Assembly: GCA_003641785.1 (NCBI GenBank)
Contig: QNAO01000033.1
Span: forward strand, 1-8,119
DNA from: Thermotogae bacterium
GTDB lineage: Bacteria > Thermotogota > Thermotogae > Thermotogales > DSM-5069
Reading direction: 5' to 3'
DNA length: 8,119 bases
Shown: piece by piece, positions 1 to 5,311 of the stretch
How the letters are laid out: each line of letters starts with the position of its first letter
Position numbering within the stretch: position 1 is the first letter of the stretch
Translations under genes and position numbers: made by a program
The notes under the pieces: model-generated
The model's input: only the letters and a program-made list of their open reading frames with translations
Told to the model about the DNA's origin: nothing
Database searches by the model: none

Positions 1-72
1 CGGCAGTTGCCTGGAGCTTGCGGAACACCCCAGGGTGCCATGACCTGGATAACTGTTGCTTACCTACAGTAA
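1..72 (+). CDS. Possible extreme C-terminus of a TnpB-like protein (5' end outside window)
   Basis: Frame 1 is open from the window edge to a TAA at 70-72 and encodes about 23 residues beginning RQLPGACGTPQG and ending ITVAYLQ. No catalytic or zinc-finger motif is visible, so the protein cannot be identified from this piece. The reason to list it is position. TnpB genes often end shortly upstream of the element's right end, with the last codons inside the structured omega-RNA region, and this stop falls inside the 58-74 hairpin. Frame 3 is also open, to a TAG at 78-80. The frame may be chance. Confidence 0.2.
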   Translation, partial: RQLPGACGTPQGAMTWITVAYLQ

Positions 73-73
73 G

Positions 74-140
74 CCCCTAGTCAACTAACTTGCTTACGCA
101 AGTCCCTTCCTGAACATCAGCGAAGGGAGGGGTAGTTGAC
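74..140 (+). ncRNA. Two-hairpin fold with closing stem or alternative pseudoknot at the element's 3' terminus
   Basis: GTCAACTA (80-87) is the exact reverse complement of TAGTTGAC (133-140). The space between is filled by two directly adjacent perfect 6-bp hairpins (88-103 and 104-127), giving a compact three-way junction. In addition CCCCT (74-78) is complementary to AGGGG (128-132). Because 74-78/128-132 crosses 80-87/133-140, the two pairings together would form a pseudoknot; otherwise they are alternatives. Known omega RNAs contain a pseudoknot next to the guide, and IS200/IS605 transposases recognise their cleavage sites by base-pairing with short internal guide sequences. Either role could explain these complements. 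The pairings are read directly from the sequence; the function is inferred. Confidence 0.5.
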
Positions 141-141
141 T

Positions 142-1821
142 TTACCTTTGAAAGAATCTATCAAGCTCGACATACTTCACCGCATAGATCAAGGGTCTTC
201 CATGAGGACACGTGCTGACTCCGCTTTTGAGTATTTTCTCGACAAGCGTCTTGGCTTCGTCTTCATCGAGTCTATCGCCTGTTCTAACAGAACATTTGCA
301 AGCGATATCGGCAAGTAACTTTTGATACACAGGAGTAAGTCCTTCAATGTCAACCATCCTGACCTCGTCCAATGATTCTTTGAAGAATGATTTCGCGTCT
401 TCAAGCGAAAGAAAGCTTGGAATTGATGTTAAGCTTACTTTATTGTCTTCTGACACAATCCAGTCAAAGCCCAGGGATTTCAACACGGAAGCCTTGCTGA
501 GTAAATCTATATCCGTCTGATTCAGGCTGATCTCTAAATTGAAGAAAAGCCTTTTCTGGTGAGTGTTGTTTGAAATCGACCGTTTCAATTTTTCATAAAT
601 CAGCCTTTCATGCGCAGCGTGGTAATCGACTATGAGAAGCTGTTCATCTGTTTCCACCAGAATGTATCTGTCGCGTACAATTCCAACTACCCTGAAACTC
701 TCAGTAGCTTTTACAACCTCTGAAAAAAGCTCGACTGAAGATGCTTCTTTGAGTGATGGAAATTTCACGCGTTTAGGATGTGGTTCAGTGCTGCCTGACA
801 CGTCCGATCTGTAACTCCTCAATGAAAGCCGTCCTGCAAATGTTGTTTTAAGCGCTCTCTTAATCGAATCCCTGACAAAGGAAAATACCTTTTCTTCGTT
901 TGAAAACTTTACTTCGAGCTTCTGAGGATGAATATTCACATCTATTTCTTCAGTCGGTATAGCAAGATTGAGCACTGCCAGCGGATGTTCTCCCTTGTGA
1001 AGAAACTCACTGTACGCGACATACAAGGCCTTTGCCAACAACTGATTCGTTACATATCTGTTGTTCACAAAGAGAGCAAGACTTCTGCGGCGTCTCCAGC
1101 GACCCGGAAGGCTTATATACCCGCTGAGATGCATTCTCTTGAATTCACCTTCGACGCTTTTCAAATGTTCTCTGGAAAAATCGCTATAGATACTGATTAT
1201 TCTATCGAGAAGTGATGATGGAGCAAAGTTGTGCACTACACTTTGATCACGCTGAAGAAGGAAACTGATATTCGGATGTGAAAGGGCGAATCTTTCAAAA
1301 ATTTCCGTTGCCATACGTGATTCAATGCTTGTGGACTTCAAAAATTTCCTTCTTGCTGGAACGTTGAAGAAAATGTCACGAACTGATATCGACGTTCCCC
1401 TTTCCATTTGAACTGATTGTTTGTACACGACTCTGCCCGCCACAACTTCGAGCTCTGTACCCAGTGCTTCGTCAGCGATTTTCGAAGAGATTTTCATCTT
1501 GCTTACCCTGGATATTGAGTGTAAAGCCTCTCCACGAAATCCAAAAGTCCCGATTGAGTAAATATCTTCAAAAGAGCTTATCTTGCTCGTGCTATGAGGT
1601 TCAAAGCAAACCCGCGCATCATCTTCTGACATTCCTTCACCGTTGTCGGAAACACGAATCTCGCTCTTGCCACCGTTTGTCAATTCAACAATGATCTTAG
1701 TCGCTCCAGCATCGAGCGAATTTTCGATGAGTTCTTTGACGACAGAAAACACACCGACGACAACCTCTCCTGCGGCTATCCTTGAAACAACATGATCCGG
1801 CAATTTGTGTATTTTACTCAA
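142..1821 (-). CDS. mutL: DNA mismatch repair endonuclease MutL
   Basis: MutL links mismatch recognition by MutS to strand incision. With a TTG start it has 559 residues. The N-terminal GHKL ATPase shows RIAAGE (14-19), ENSLDAG (33-39), DNGEGM (59-64), TSKI (78-81), GFRGEAL (94-100), NVPARR (153-158) and DVNIHPQK (294-301). A linker follows, then the C-terminal dimerisation/endonuclease domain. It has DYHAAHERLIYE (399-410), which fits DQHAxxExxxxE except Tyr for Gln, then ACKCSVR (507-513), CPHGRP (538-543) and FQR as the last three residues, matching the terminal FxR metal-site motif. It should therefore nick DNA itself, as in bacteria without MutH. The usual ERPAS after RIAAGEVV reads VGVFS here. 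The start at 1821 is chosen because GAGGGG at 1835-1830 sits 8 bases upstream. The longer GTG start at 1830 would abut that site with no spacing. The gene diverges from murD and ends one base from the putative IS end. Confidence 0.96.
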   Translation of the reverse strand: MSKIHKLPDHVVSRIAAGEVVVGVFSVVKELIENSLDAGATKIIVELTNGGKSEIRVSDNGEGMSEDDARVCFEPHSTSKISSFEDIYSIGTFGFRGEALHSISRVSKMKISSKIADEALGTELEVVAGRVVYKQSVQMERGTSISVRDIFFNVPARRKFLKSTSIESRMATEIFERFALSHPNISFLLQRDQSVVHNFAPSSLLDRIISIYSDFSREHLKSVEGEFKRMHLSGYISLPGRWRRRRSLALFVNNRYVTNQLLAKALYVAYSEFLHKGEHPLAVLNLAIPTEEIDVNIHPQKLEVKFSNEEKVFSFVRDSIKRALKTTFAGRLSLRSYRSDVSGSTEPHPKRVKFPSLKEASSVELFSEVVKATESFRVVGIVRDRYILVETDEQLLIVDYHAAHERLIYEKLKRSISNNTHQKRLFFNLEISLNQTDIDLLSKASVLKSLGFDWIVSEDNKVSLTSIPSFLSLEDAKSFFKESLDEVRMVDIEGLTPVYQKLLADIACKCSVRTGDRLDEDEAKTLVEKILKSGVSTCPHGRPLIYAVKYVELDRFFQR

Positions 1822-1829
1822 AATTCCCA

Positions 1830-1835
1830 CCCCTC
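1830..1835 (-). promoter_or_regulatory. Ribosome binding site of mutL (decides the TTG start)
   Basis: GAGGGG on the minus strand lies 8 bases before the TTG at 1821-1819, which is good spacing. It overlaps the first base of the alternative GTG codon (1830-1828), so it could not serve that start. The resulting protein begins MSKIHKLP, close in layout to other MutL N-termini, where only a few residues precede the LP-x-x-V-x-x-I-A-A-G-E segment. Confidence 0.6.
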
Positions 1836-1849
1836 AAAAATCTATTACA

Positions 1850-1858
1850 ATAATAACA
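1850..1858 (-). promoter_or_regulatory. Putative extended -10 promoter for mutL
   Basis: Read on the minus strand the bases are TGTTATTAT, an extended -10 (TGn plus TATTAT, five of six matches to TATAAT). The -35 position (about 1873-1878, TCTATC) is poor, which is common when a TGn extension is present. Transcription would begin near 1843, leaving about 20 untranslated bases before the TTG start. The elements overlap those of the murD promoter. Confidence 0.4.
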
Positions 1859-1880
1859 TTTTCCCCTCTTCTGATAGAAT
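1853..1880 (+). promoter_or_regulatory. Putative promoter of the murD-ftsW-murG-murC operon
   Basis: The -10 candidate is TAGAAT at 1875-1880, preceded by TGA (TGn extended -10). A moderate -35, ATAACA at 1853-1858 (four of six matches to TTGACA), lies 16 bases upstream. Transcription would start near 1887 and give a leader of about 40 bases with no obvious regulatory fold. It is the only plausible promoter seen before the four cell-wall genes, which otherwise have no intergenic space. Confidence 0.45.
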
Positions 1881-1914
1881 CACAATGAAGGGATATATTC
1901 TAAGCGGAAAAACC

Positions 1915-1920
1915 AGGAGG
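1915..1920 (+). promoter_or_regulatory. Ribosome binding site of murD
   Basis: A full AGGAGG lies 7 bases before the GTG at 1928. This fixes the start at GTG, where the N-terminal nucleotide-binding fold (MKYALVGYGISNRNLA) begins immediately, and rules out the in-line upstream ATG at 1885, which is in another frame. Confidence 0.85.
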
Positions 1921-1927
1921 AGACAAA

Positions 1928-3208
1928 GTGAAGTACGCTCTTGTGGGTTACGGAATCAGCAACAGAAATTTAGCAAGATATTTGAGCAGTTGGGGACACG
2001 AGATATTTGTGAGCGAGATGAGAGCGCTGAGTGACGTTGAAAAGCAAGAAATACTGGATCTAAACGGCTCATATGAAGAAAACGGCAACACTATGGCAAT
2101 CGCTGACAGTGATACTGTTGTTGTCAGCCCATCGATTAGGCCAGATCACCCGATCATTCAGATGATACCCAGGAGCAAGATTTTCACGGACATAGATATC
2201 ATCATGAAAAAAAGAAAGCCAAGACACGTCATTGGCATCACAGGTACAAATGGGAAAACAACTGTGTCAAAAATGATGGCACACGTGCTTTCCAGTTTGG
2301 GAAAGAAAGCCATCGCATGTGGAAACATAGGCCAACCAGCTTCGGTCATCTTCGACGCACCAGATCTGGAGTTCGCAATTTTAGAACTGAGCAGCTTTCA
2401 GCTCTTCTGGGCGCAAAACCTTCCTATTGACATAGGTCTGATACTGAATATTCAGCCGGATCATCTAGACTGGCATCCATCTTTTGAACACTATGCAGCC
2501 TGTAAATCAAGAATTCTTGCCATGTCCAAGACGGTATTGTACAATCGAAATGATCCAGAAACGCGTAAACGCGCAGAGGCTTTTTGCGATGCCGAGCCTT
2601 TCACCAATACCGATTCTCTGCGACTTGAAATATCTCAACTGAATAGAAACTGGACAAAATCGATCCAAAACGTAGAGAATATCGCGGCGGTAATCGCTGT
2701 GTGCGAAAAACTCGGAATTTCAGCTCAAAAAGCCCTTCGAACTTTAAAAAGCTTTGAGGCGCCTTTTCACAGAATGCAGCTTGTTGCTGAAATCAATGGC
2801 ATTACGTACATAGACGATTCAAAAGCCACAAACGCTTCGGCTGTCATCGCTGCGCTGAAGAACTTTTCAAAAAACAAAGTTATCCTGATCCTCAGTGGAA
2901 ATGGCAAAAACGAAGACTATGGCGAATTGCTGCGTGAAGCTCAAAAGGTTGTGAAAAGAATTGTTGTATTCGGAGAAATGAAAAAACATATTTTGCCTAT
3001 TGCCAAAAGCATGAGGGTTCCCTGCAACAAAGCTGAAAACATGGAGGAAGCTGTCTTGCGCGCTCATTCTGTTGCTGTTCCTGGGGACACTGTTTTGCTG
3101 AGTCCGGCGGGTTCAAGTTTTGATCTTTACGAAAACTACGCCCAACGCGGGAATCACTTTCAAAAAGTGGTCGAATCTCTGAAACAGGAGGCTAAAAGAT
3201 TTGCCTAA
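1928..3208 (+). CDS. murD: UDP-N-acetylmuramoyl-L-alanine--D-glutamate ligase MurD
   Basis: This cytoplasmic ATP-dependent Mur ligase adds D-glutamate to UDP-MurNAc-L-Ala, the second amino-acid step of the peptidoglycan stem peptide. It has 426 residues, slightly shorter than the E. coli enzyme. A glycine-rich GYGISN (7-12) opens the substrate-binding domain. The ATPase domain has the P-loop GTNGKTT (106-112), then GNIGQP (132-137), ELSSFQL (153-159), and NIQPDHLDWH (174-183) leading to ACKSRI (191-196), whose lysine at 193 corresponds to the carbamylated lysine of Mur ligases. The C-terminal domain shows DDSKATNASA (296-305) and SPAGSSFDLY (392-401) followed by RGNHF. The combination ELSSFQL plus SPAxxSFDxY points to MurD rather than MurC, MurE or MurF. 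It is the first gene of the operon and overlaps ftsW by 8 bases. All key motifs are present and nothing looks truncated. Confidence 0.97.
   Translation: MKYALVGYGISNRNLARYLSSWGHEIFVSEMRALSDVEKQEILDLNGSYEENGNTMAIADSDTVVVSPSIRPDHPIIQMIPRSKIFTDIDIIMKKRKPRHVIGITGTNGKTTVSKMMAHVLSSLGKKAIACGNIGQPASVIFDAPDLEFAILELSSFQLFWAQNLPIDIGLILNIQPDHLDWHPSFEHYAACKSRILAMSKTVLYNRNDPETRKRAEAFCDAEPFTNTDSLRLEISQLNRNWTKSIQNVENIAAVIAVCEKLGISAQKALRTLKSFEAPFHRMQLVAEINGITYIDDSKATNASAVIAALKNFSKNKVILILSGNGKNEDYGELLREAQKVVKRIVVFGEMKKHILPIAKSMRVPCNKAENMEEAVLRAHSVAVPGDTVLLSPAGSSFDLYENYAQRGNHFQKVVESLKQEAKRFA
3186..3191 (+). promoter_or_regulatory. Ribosome binding site of ftsW, inside murD
   Basis: AGGAGG lies 9 bases before the TTG at 3201 and within the last codons of murD. 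It supports the weak TTG start for ftsW and suggests that ribosomes finishing murD re-initiate there. Confidence 0.75.
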
Positions 3209-4283
3209 GTTTGCTTCAATTGCGATCTCAGTGTGCGTACTCATAGCGATAGGAATCGTAATAATGAGCAGTGTAGATATCGCTTCACAAATGGCGACCT
3301 GGGGTAATGAGGCATGGGGATTGCTGACAAAGCACATCGGTAAGATAGCAGCAGGTATTGTCGTACTAACAGTTCTTGCCTTTGTTCCTTACAGAAAACA
3401 CCTTAAACTGGTGGTTCTCTATTATTTCCTGACACTTGGACTGCTTGCTTTGCCATTCATTTCTGAACCAACGCTTGGCTCCAAGAGATGGATATACATA
3501 GGCAACTTCAGCTTTCAGCCATCTGAACTGGCAAAAATTTCACTGATTCTGTTCATCTCATCTTACATATATCAGAACAAGGAAAATATGTCCAAGTTCT
3601 TCAAAGGTTTCGTCATCCCTATCATGATGGTTTCACCGTGCTTTCTGCTGATACTGCTCGAACCCGATTTGAGCACAACAGCTATTTTGATGCTGGTAAT
3701 CCTTTTAATGTTGTATTCTCATGGCGCAAAAGGAGTGTACATACTCACTTGCTTTTTAATTATAGCCCTTGTCTTCTATGTCTCCTACACTCAGGGTCTT
3801 TTCCTGAAAAACTACCAAATTTCGCGGTTCAATATGTTTGTGCAGGGAAAACTCCCAGAGCAAGTTCAAAAAGCTATTCAATCTGTTAAGGAAGGCGGTT
3901 TGCTCGGAAAGGGCCTGGGACTTGGTGAGGTGAAGATTACCATTCCAGCGGTGATATCTGACTTTGTTTTTGCGGTTATTGGAGAAGAAATGGGATTGGT
4001 TGGAATAATCGTAACTGTCGCGCTGTACTGGTGGCTAATCAGAGTGCTGATTAAATCTGTCGAAAAACTATCTTCTGACGCGTTTGCAACTGCTTATATC
4101 ACTGGGTTCTCGTGTTTGATATTTTTACAGGTCCTTGTGAACCTCGGTGTAATGGTGGGGTTTTTACCTGTTACGGGCGTAACATTGCCCTTTATCAGTC
4201 ATGGTGGTAGCTCCATCATTGCGTTTTTTGCTGGGCTTGGAATTGCTTTGAACATCGTTTCCTCCACCGGTGAGACATCATGA
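3201..4283 (+). CDS. ftsW: Septal peptidoglycan glycosyltransferase FtsW (SEDS family)
   Basis: SEDS-family polytopic membrane protein that polymerises lipid II into glycan strands at the division site, normally with a class B penicillin-binding protein. The 360 residues contain about ten hydrophobic segments, the first at about 5-24. Family signatures are GSKRWIYIG (93-101) and QPSELAK (106-112), EPDLSTTA (154-161), GGLLGKGLG (232-240), SDFVFAVIGEEMG (253-265) and PVTGVTLPFISHGGSS (323-338). The aspartate at 254 aligns with the position I take to be the SEDS catalytic residue. The usual PE-x-x-x-DF is PAVISDF here. Sequence alone cannot cleanly separate FtsW from RodA; the place between murD and murG in a dcw-type cluster argues for FtsW. 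It starts at a TTG backed by AGGAGG, overlaps murD by 8 bases and murG by 4 (ATGA). It is shorter than E. coli FtsW, with almost no cytoplasmic N-terminal tail. Confidence 0.92.
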   Translation: MPKFASIAISVCVLIAIGIVIMSSVDIASQMATWGNEAWGLLTKHIGKIAAGIVVLTVLAFVPYRKHLKLVVLYYFLTLGLLALPFISEPTLGSKRWIYIGNFSFQPSELAKISLILFISSYIYQNKENMSKFFKGFVIPIMMVSPCFLLILLEPDLSTTAILMLVILLMLYSHGAKGVYILTCFLIIALVFYVSYTQGLFLKNYQISRFNMFVQGKLPEQVQKAIQSVKEGGLLGKGLGLGEVKITIPAVISDFVFAVIGEEMGLVGIIVTVALYWWLIRVLIKSVEKLSSDAFATAYITGFSCLIFLQVLVNLGVMVGFLPVTGVTLPFISHGGSSIIAFFAGLGIALNIVSSTGETS

Positions 4284-5311
4284 GGATCGCGGTTGCAGGC
4301 GGAGGCACGGGGGGGCATCTGTACCCTGCGCTGGCAATATTAGAAGCCATGTCAAAGATCACGGAAATCGAGGTCATGTACTTTACATTAAAAAGGGGCA
4401 TAGAAAGTTCTGTTCTACCACAGGAACATCCTGAATATGAGCGTATAACTATAGACATACGCGGCCTGGAAAGACCTCTTTTTAAGCCGACAAATTTGAA
4501 AAGAATGTTGAAAATATGGAGAATAGAGAGTATCATACTATCGGAAATGTCCCGTTTTGCACCAAATGCAGTTTTGGTAACCGGTGGATACGTCTCGATT
4601 CCCGTTGGGCGGGTCGCGCTGAAGCTGGAAATTCCCTTGTTTGTGCAAGAGCAGAACGCTGTTCCAGGCTTGGCAAATAGGATTTTGGCACGGAGTGCCA
4701 GAAAGGTCTTTGTGGGATTTGAAGAAACCGCAAAACATTTTACCTCGACGGCAAAACGGAATGTAATTGTTACGGGTAACCCTGTAAGAGAAAGCTACAG
4801 TGAGCTCAGAGAAGACTTTGGTGACGACTATATTCTTGTCTTTGGTGGAAGCAGAGGCAGTGATTTTATAAACCAGCTAATGGAGCAACTGTATGAGCAT
4901 GATAAGAAAACAAAGTTTGTGCATGGAACAGGCAGCAAAGAATGGGCAGAAAGGCTTTCACGCTTTGAGAATGTTAGGGCACTTGAGTACATTCAGAACA
5001 TGAAAAGAGCCTGGGAAGGTGCCAAAGCCGCTGTAACACGTGCGGGGGCTTTAACGGTAAGTGAAATGCTCTACTATGGTGTTCCGTGTGTTTTAATACC
5101 ATGGGAAGGAGCAGCTGGAAGTCACCAGCTTTTCAACGCGCTTTACGCCGAAAAGTTAGGTCGCGCTAAGGTGCTCAGAGAGCGCACGGCGAATCTGGAG
5201 TCCTTTAAAGCTTGTCTCATGGATGTGGTTGCTCTTGGGAAAGTCGTTTCAGTGAACAGAATCAACCCAGCACTCAAAATTGGGAAAACTATTCTGGAGG
5301 AATGCAAATGA
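4280..5311 (+). CDS. murG: UDP-GlcNAc:lipid I N-acetylglucosaminyltransferase MurG
   Basis: Peripheral enzyme of the inner membrane face that transfers GlcNAc from UDP-GlcNAc to lipid I, giving lipid II. It has 343 residues with two Rossmann domains (GT-B fold, family GT28). The N-terminal domain has the glycine loop GGGTGGHLYPALAI (7-20), TGGYVSIP (101-108) and QEQNAVPGLANR (123-134). GNPVR (166-170) leads into the second domain, which has the second glycine loop GGSRGS (189-194), TRAGALTVSE (253-262) and SHQLFNA (281-287), the UDP-GlcNAc-binding region. The ATG at 4280 overlaps the ftsW stop (ATGA). GGTGAG at 4269-4274, 5 bases upstream, is a modest ribosome site, so coupling to ftsW translation is likely. 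A run of seven G (4309-4315) encodes the GG of the first glycine loop. It supplies the lipid II that FtsW uses. Confidence 0.96.
   Translation: MRIAVAGGGTGGHLYPALAILEAMSKITEIEVMYFTLKRGIESSVLPQEHPEYERITIDIRGLERPLFKPTNLKRMLKIWRIESIILSEMSRFAPNAVLVTGGYVSIPVGRVALKLEIPLFVQEQNAVPGLANRILARSARKVFVGFEETAKHFTSTAKRNVIVTGNPVRESYSELREDFGDDYILVFGGSRGSDFINQLMEQLYEHDKKTKFVHGTGSKEWAERLSRFENVRALEYIQNMKRAWEGAKAAVTRAGALTVSEMLYYGVPCVLIPWEGAAGSHQLFNALYAEKLGRAKVLRERTANLESFKACLMDVVALGKVVSVNRINPALKIGKTILEECK
5296..5300 (+). promoter_or_regulatory. Ribosome binding site of murC (decides the start)
   Basis: GGAGG lies 7 bases before the ATG at 5308 but only one base before the ATG at 5302, so the second ATG is preferred. 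That ATG overlaps the murG stop codon as ATGA, the same coupling geometry as at the ftsW/murG junction. Confidence 0.75.

Larger units (their letters stand above)
1..140 (+). mobile_element. Right end of an IS200/IS605-type (TnpB) element, with omega-RNA 3' region (partial)
   Basis: This segment is packed with short hairpins. CAGTT 4-8 pairs with AACTG 51-55, enclosing CCAGG 30-34 with CCTGG 44-48. GCTTAC 58-63 pairs with GTAAGC 69-74. ACTTGC 88-93 pairs with GCAAGT 98-103 around a TTAC loop. CCCTTC 104-109 pairs with GAAGGG 122-127. The segment ends in AGGGGTAGTTGAC. A structured right end finishing in a G-run followed by TAGTTNAC resembles TnpB-bearing IS200/IS605 elements as I remember them. 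In that family the same segment is transcribed as the 3' scaffold of the omega RNA that guides the TnpB nuclease. GC content (about 54%) exceeds that of the neighbouring genes, and the segment stops one base before the mutL stop codon, as expected of an insertion. The transposase/TnpB body and left end would lie before the window. It could instead be a TnpB-less derivative or an unrelated structured RNA. The hairpins are seen; the family assignment is inference. Confidence 0.55.

Noticed and set aside
88..127. The two perfect hairpins read on the minus strand as a terminator for mutL
   Set aside because: They lie at the right distance after the mutL stop, but on the minus strand neither is followed by a T-run, so intrinsic termination is not supported.
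1..140. Group II intron 3' end, tRNA/tmRNA or riboswitch as alternatives for the structured left segment
   Set aside because: No domain V-type helix with a catalytic AGC triad and GNRA-like loop is seen, and no T-arm or anticodon arm pattern. The segment lies downstream of mutL and points toward it from the other strand, which does not suit a riboswitch. The TnpB right-end reading explains the abrupt boundary better.
928..1215. Open frame of 95 codons on the plus strand inside mutL (and similar antisense frames at 136-318, 632-814, 1464-1694)
   Set aside because: All lie antisense to the well-supported mutL gene, have no recognisable motif and no good ribosome site; they are shadows of the mutL frame.
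2207..2213. Seven-A run in murD as a programmed frameshift site
   Set aside because: The frame continues through it with all MurD motifs in one frame on both sides, and no downstream stimulating structure is evident; it encodes ordinary lysine codons.
5212..5307. N-terminal extension of MurC by 32 codons
   Set aside because: The extension is entirely murG sequence in another frame, has no ribosome site, and precedes the conserved MKIHFVGIGG start. GGAGG at 5296-5300 fits the ATG at 5308.
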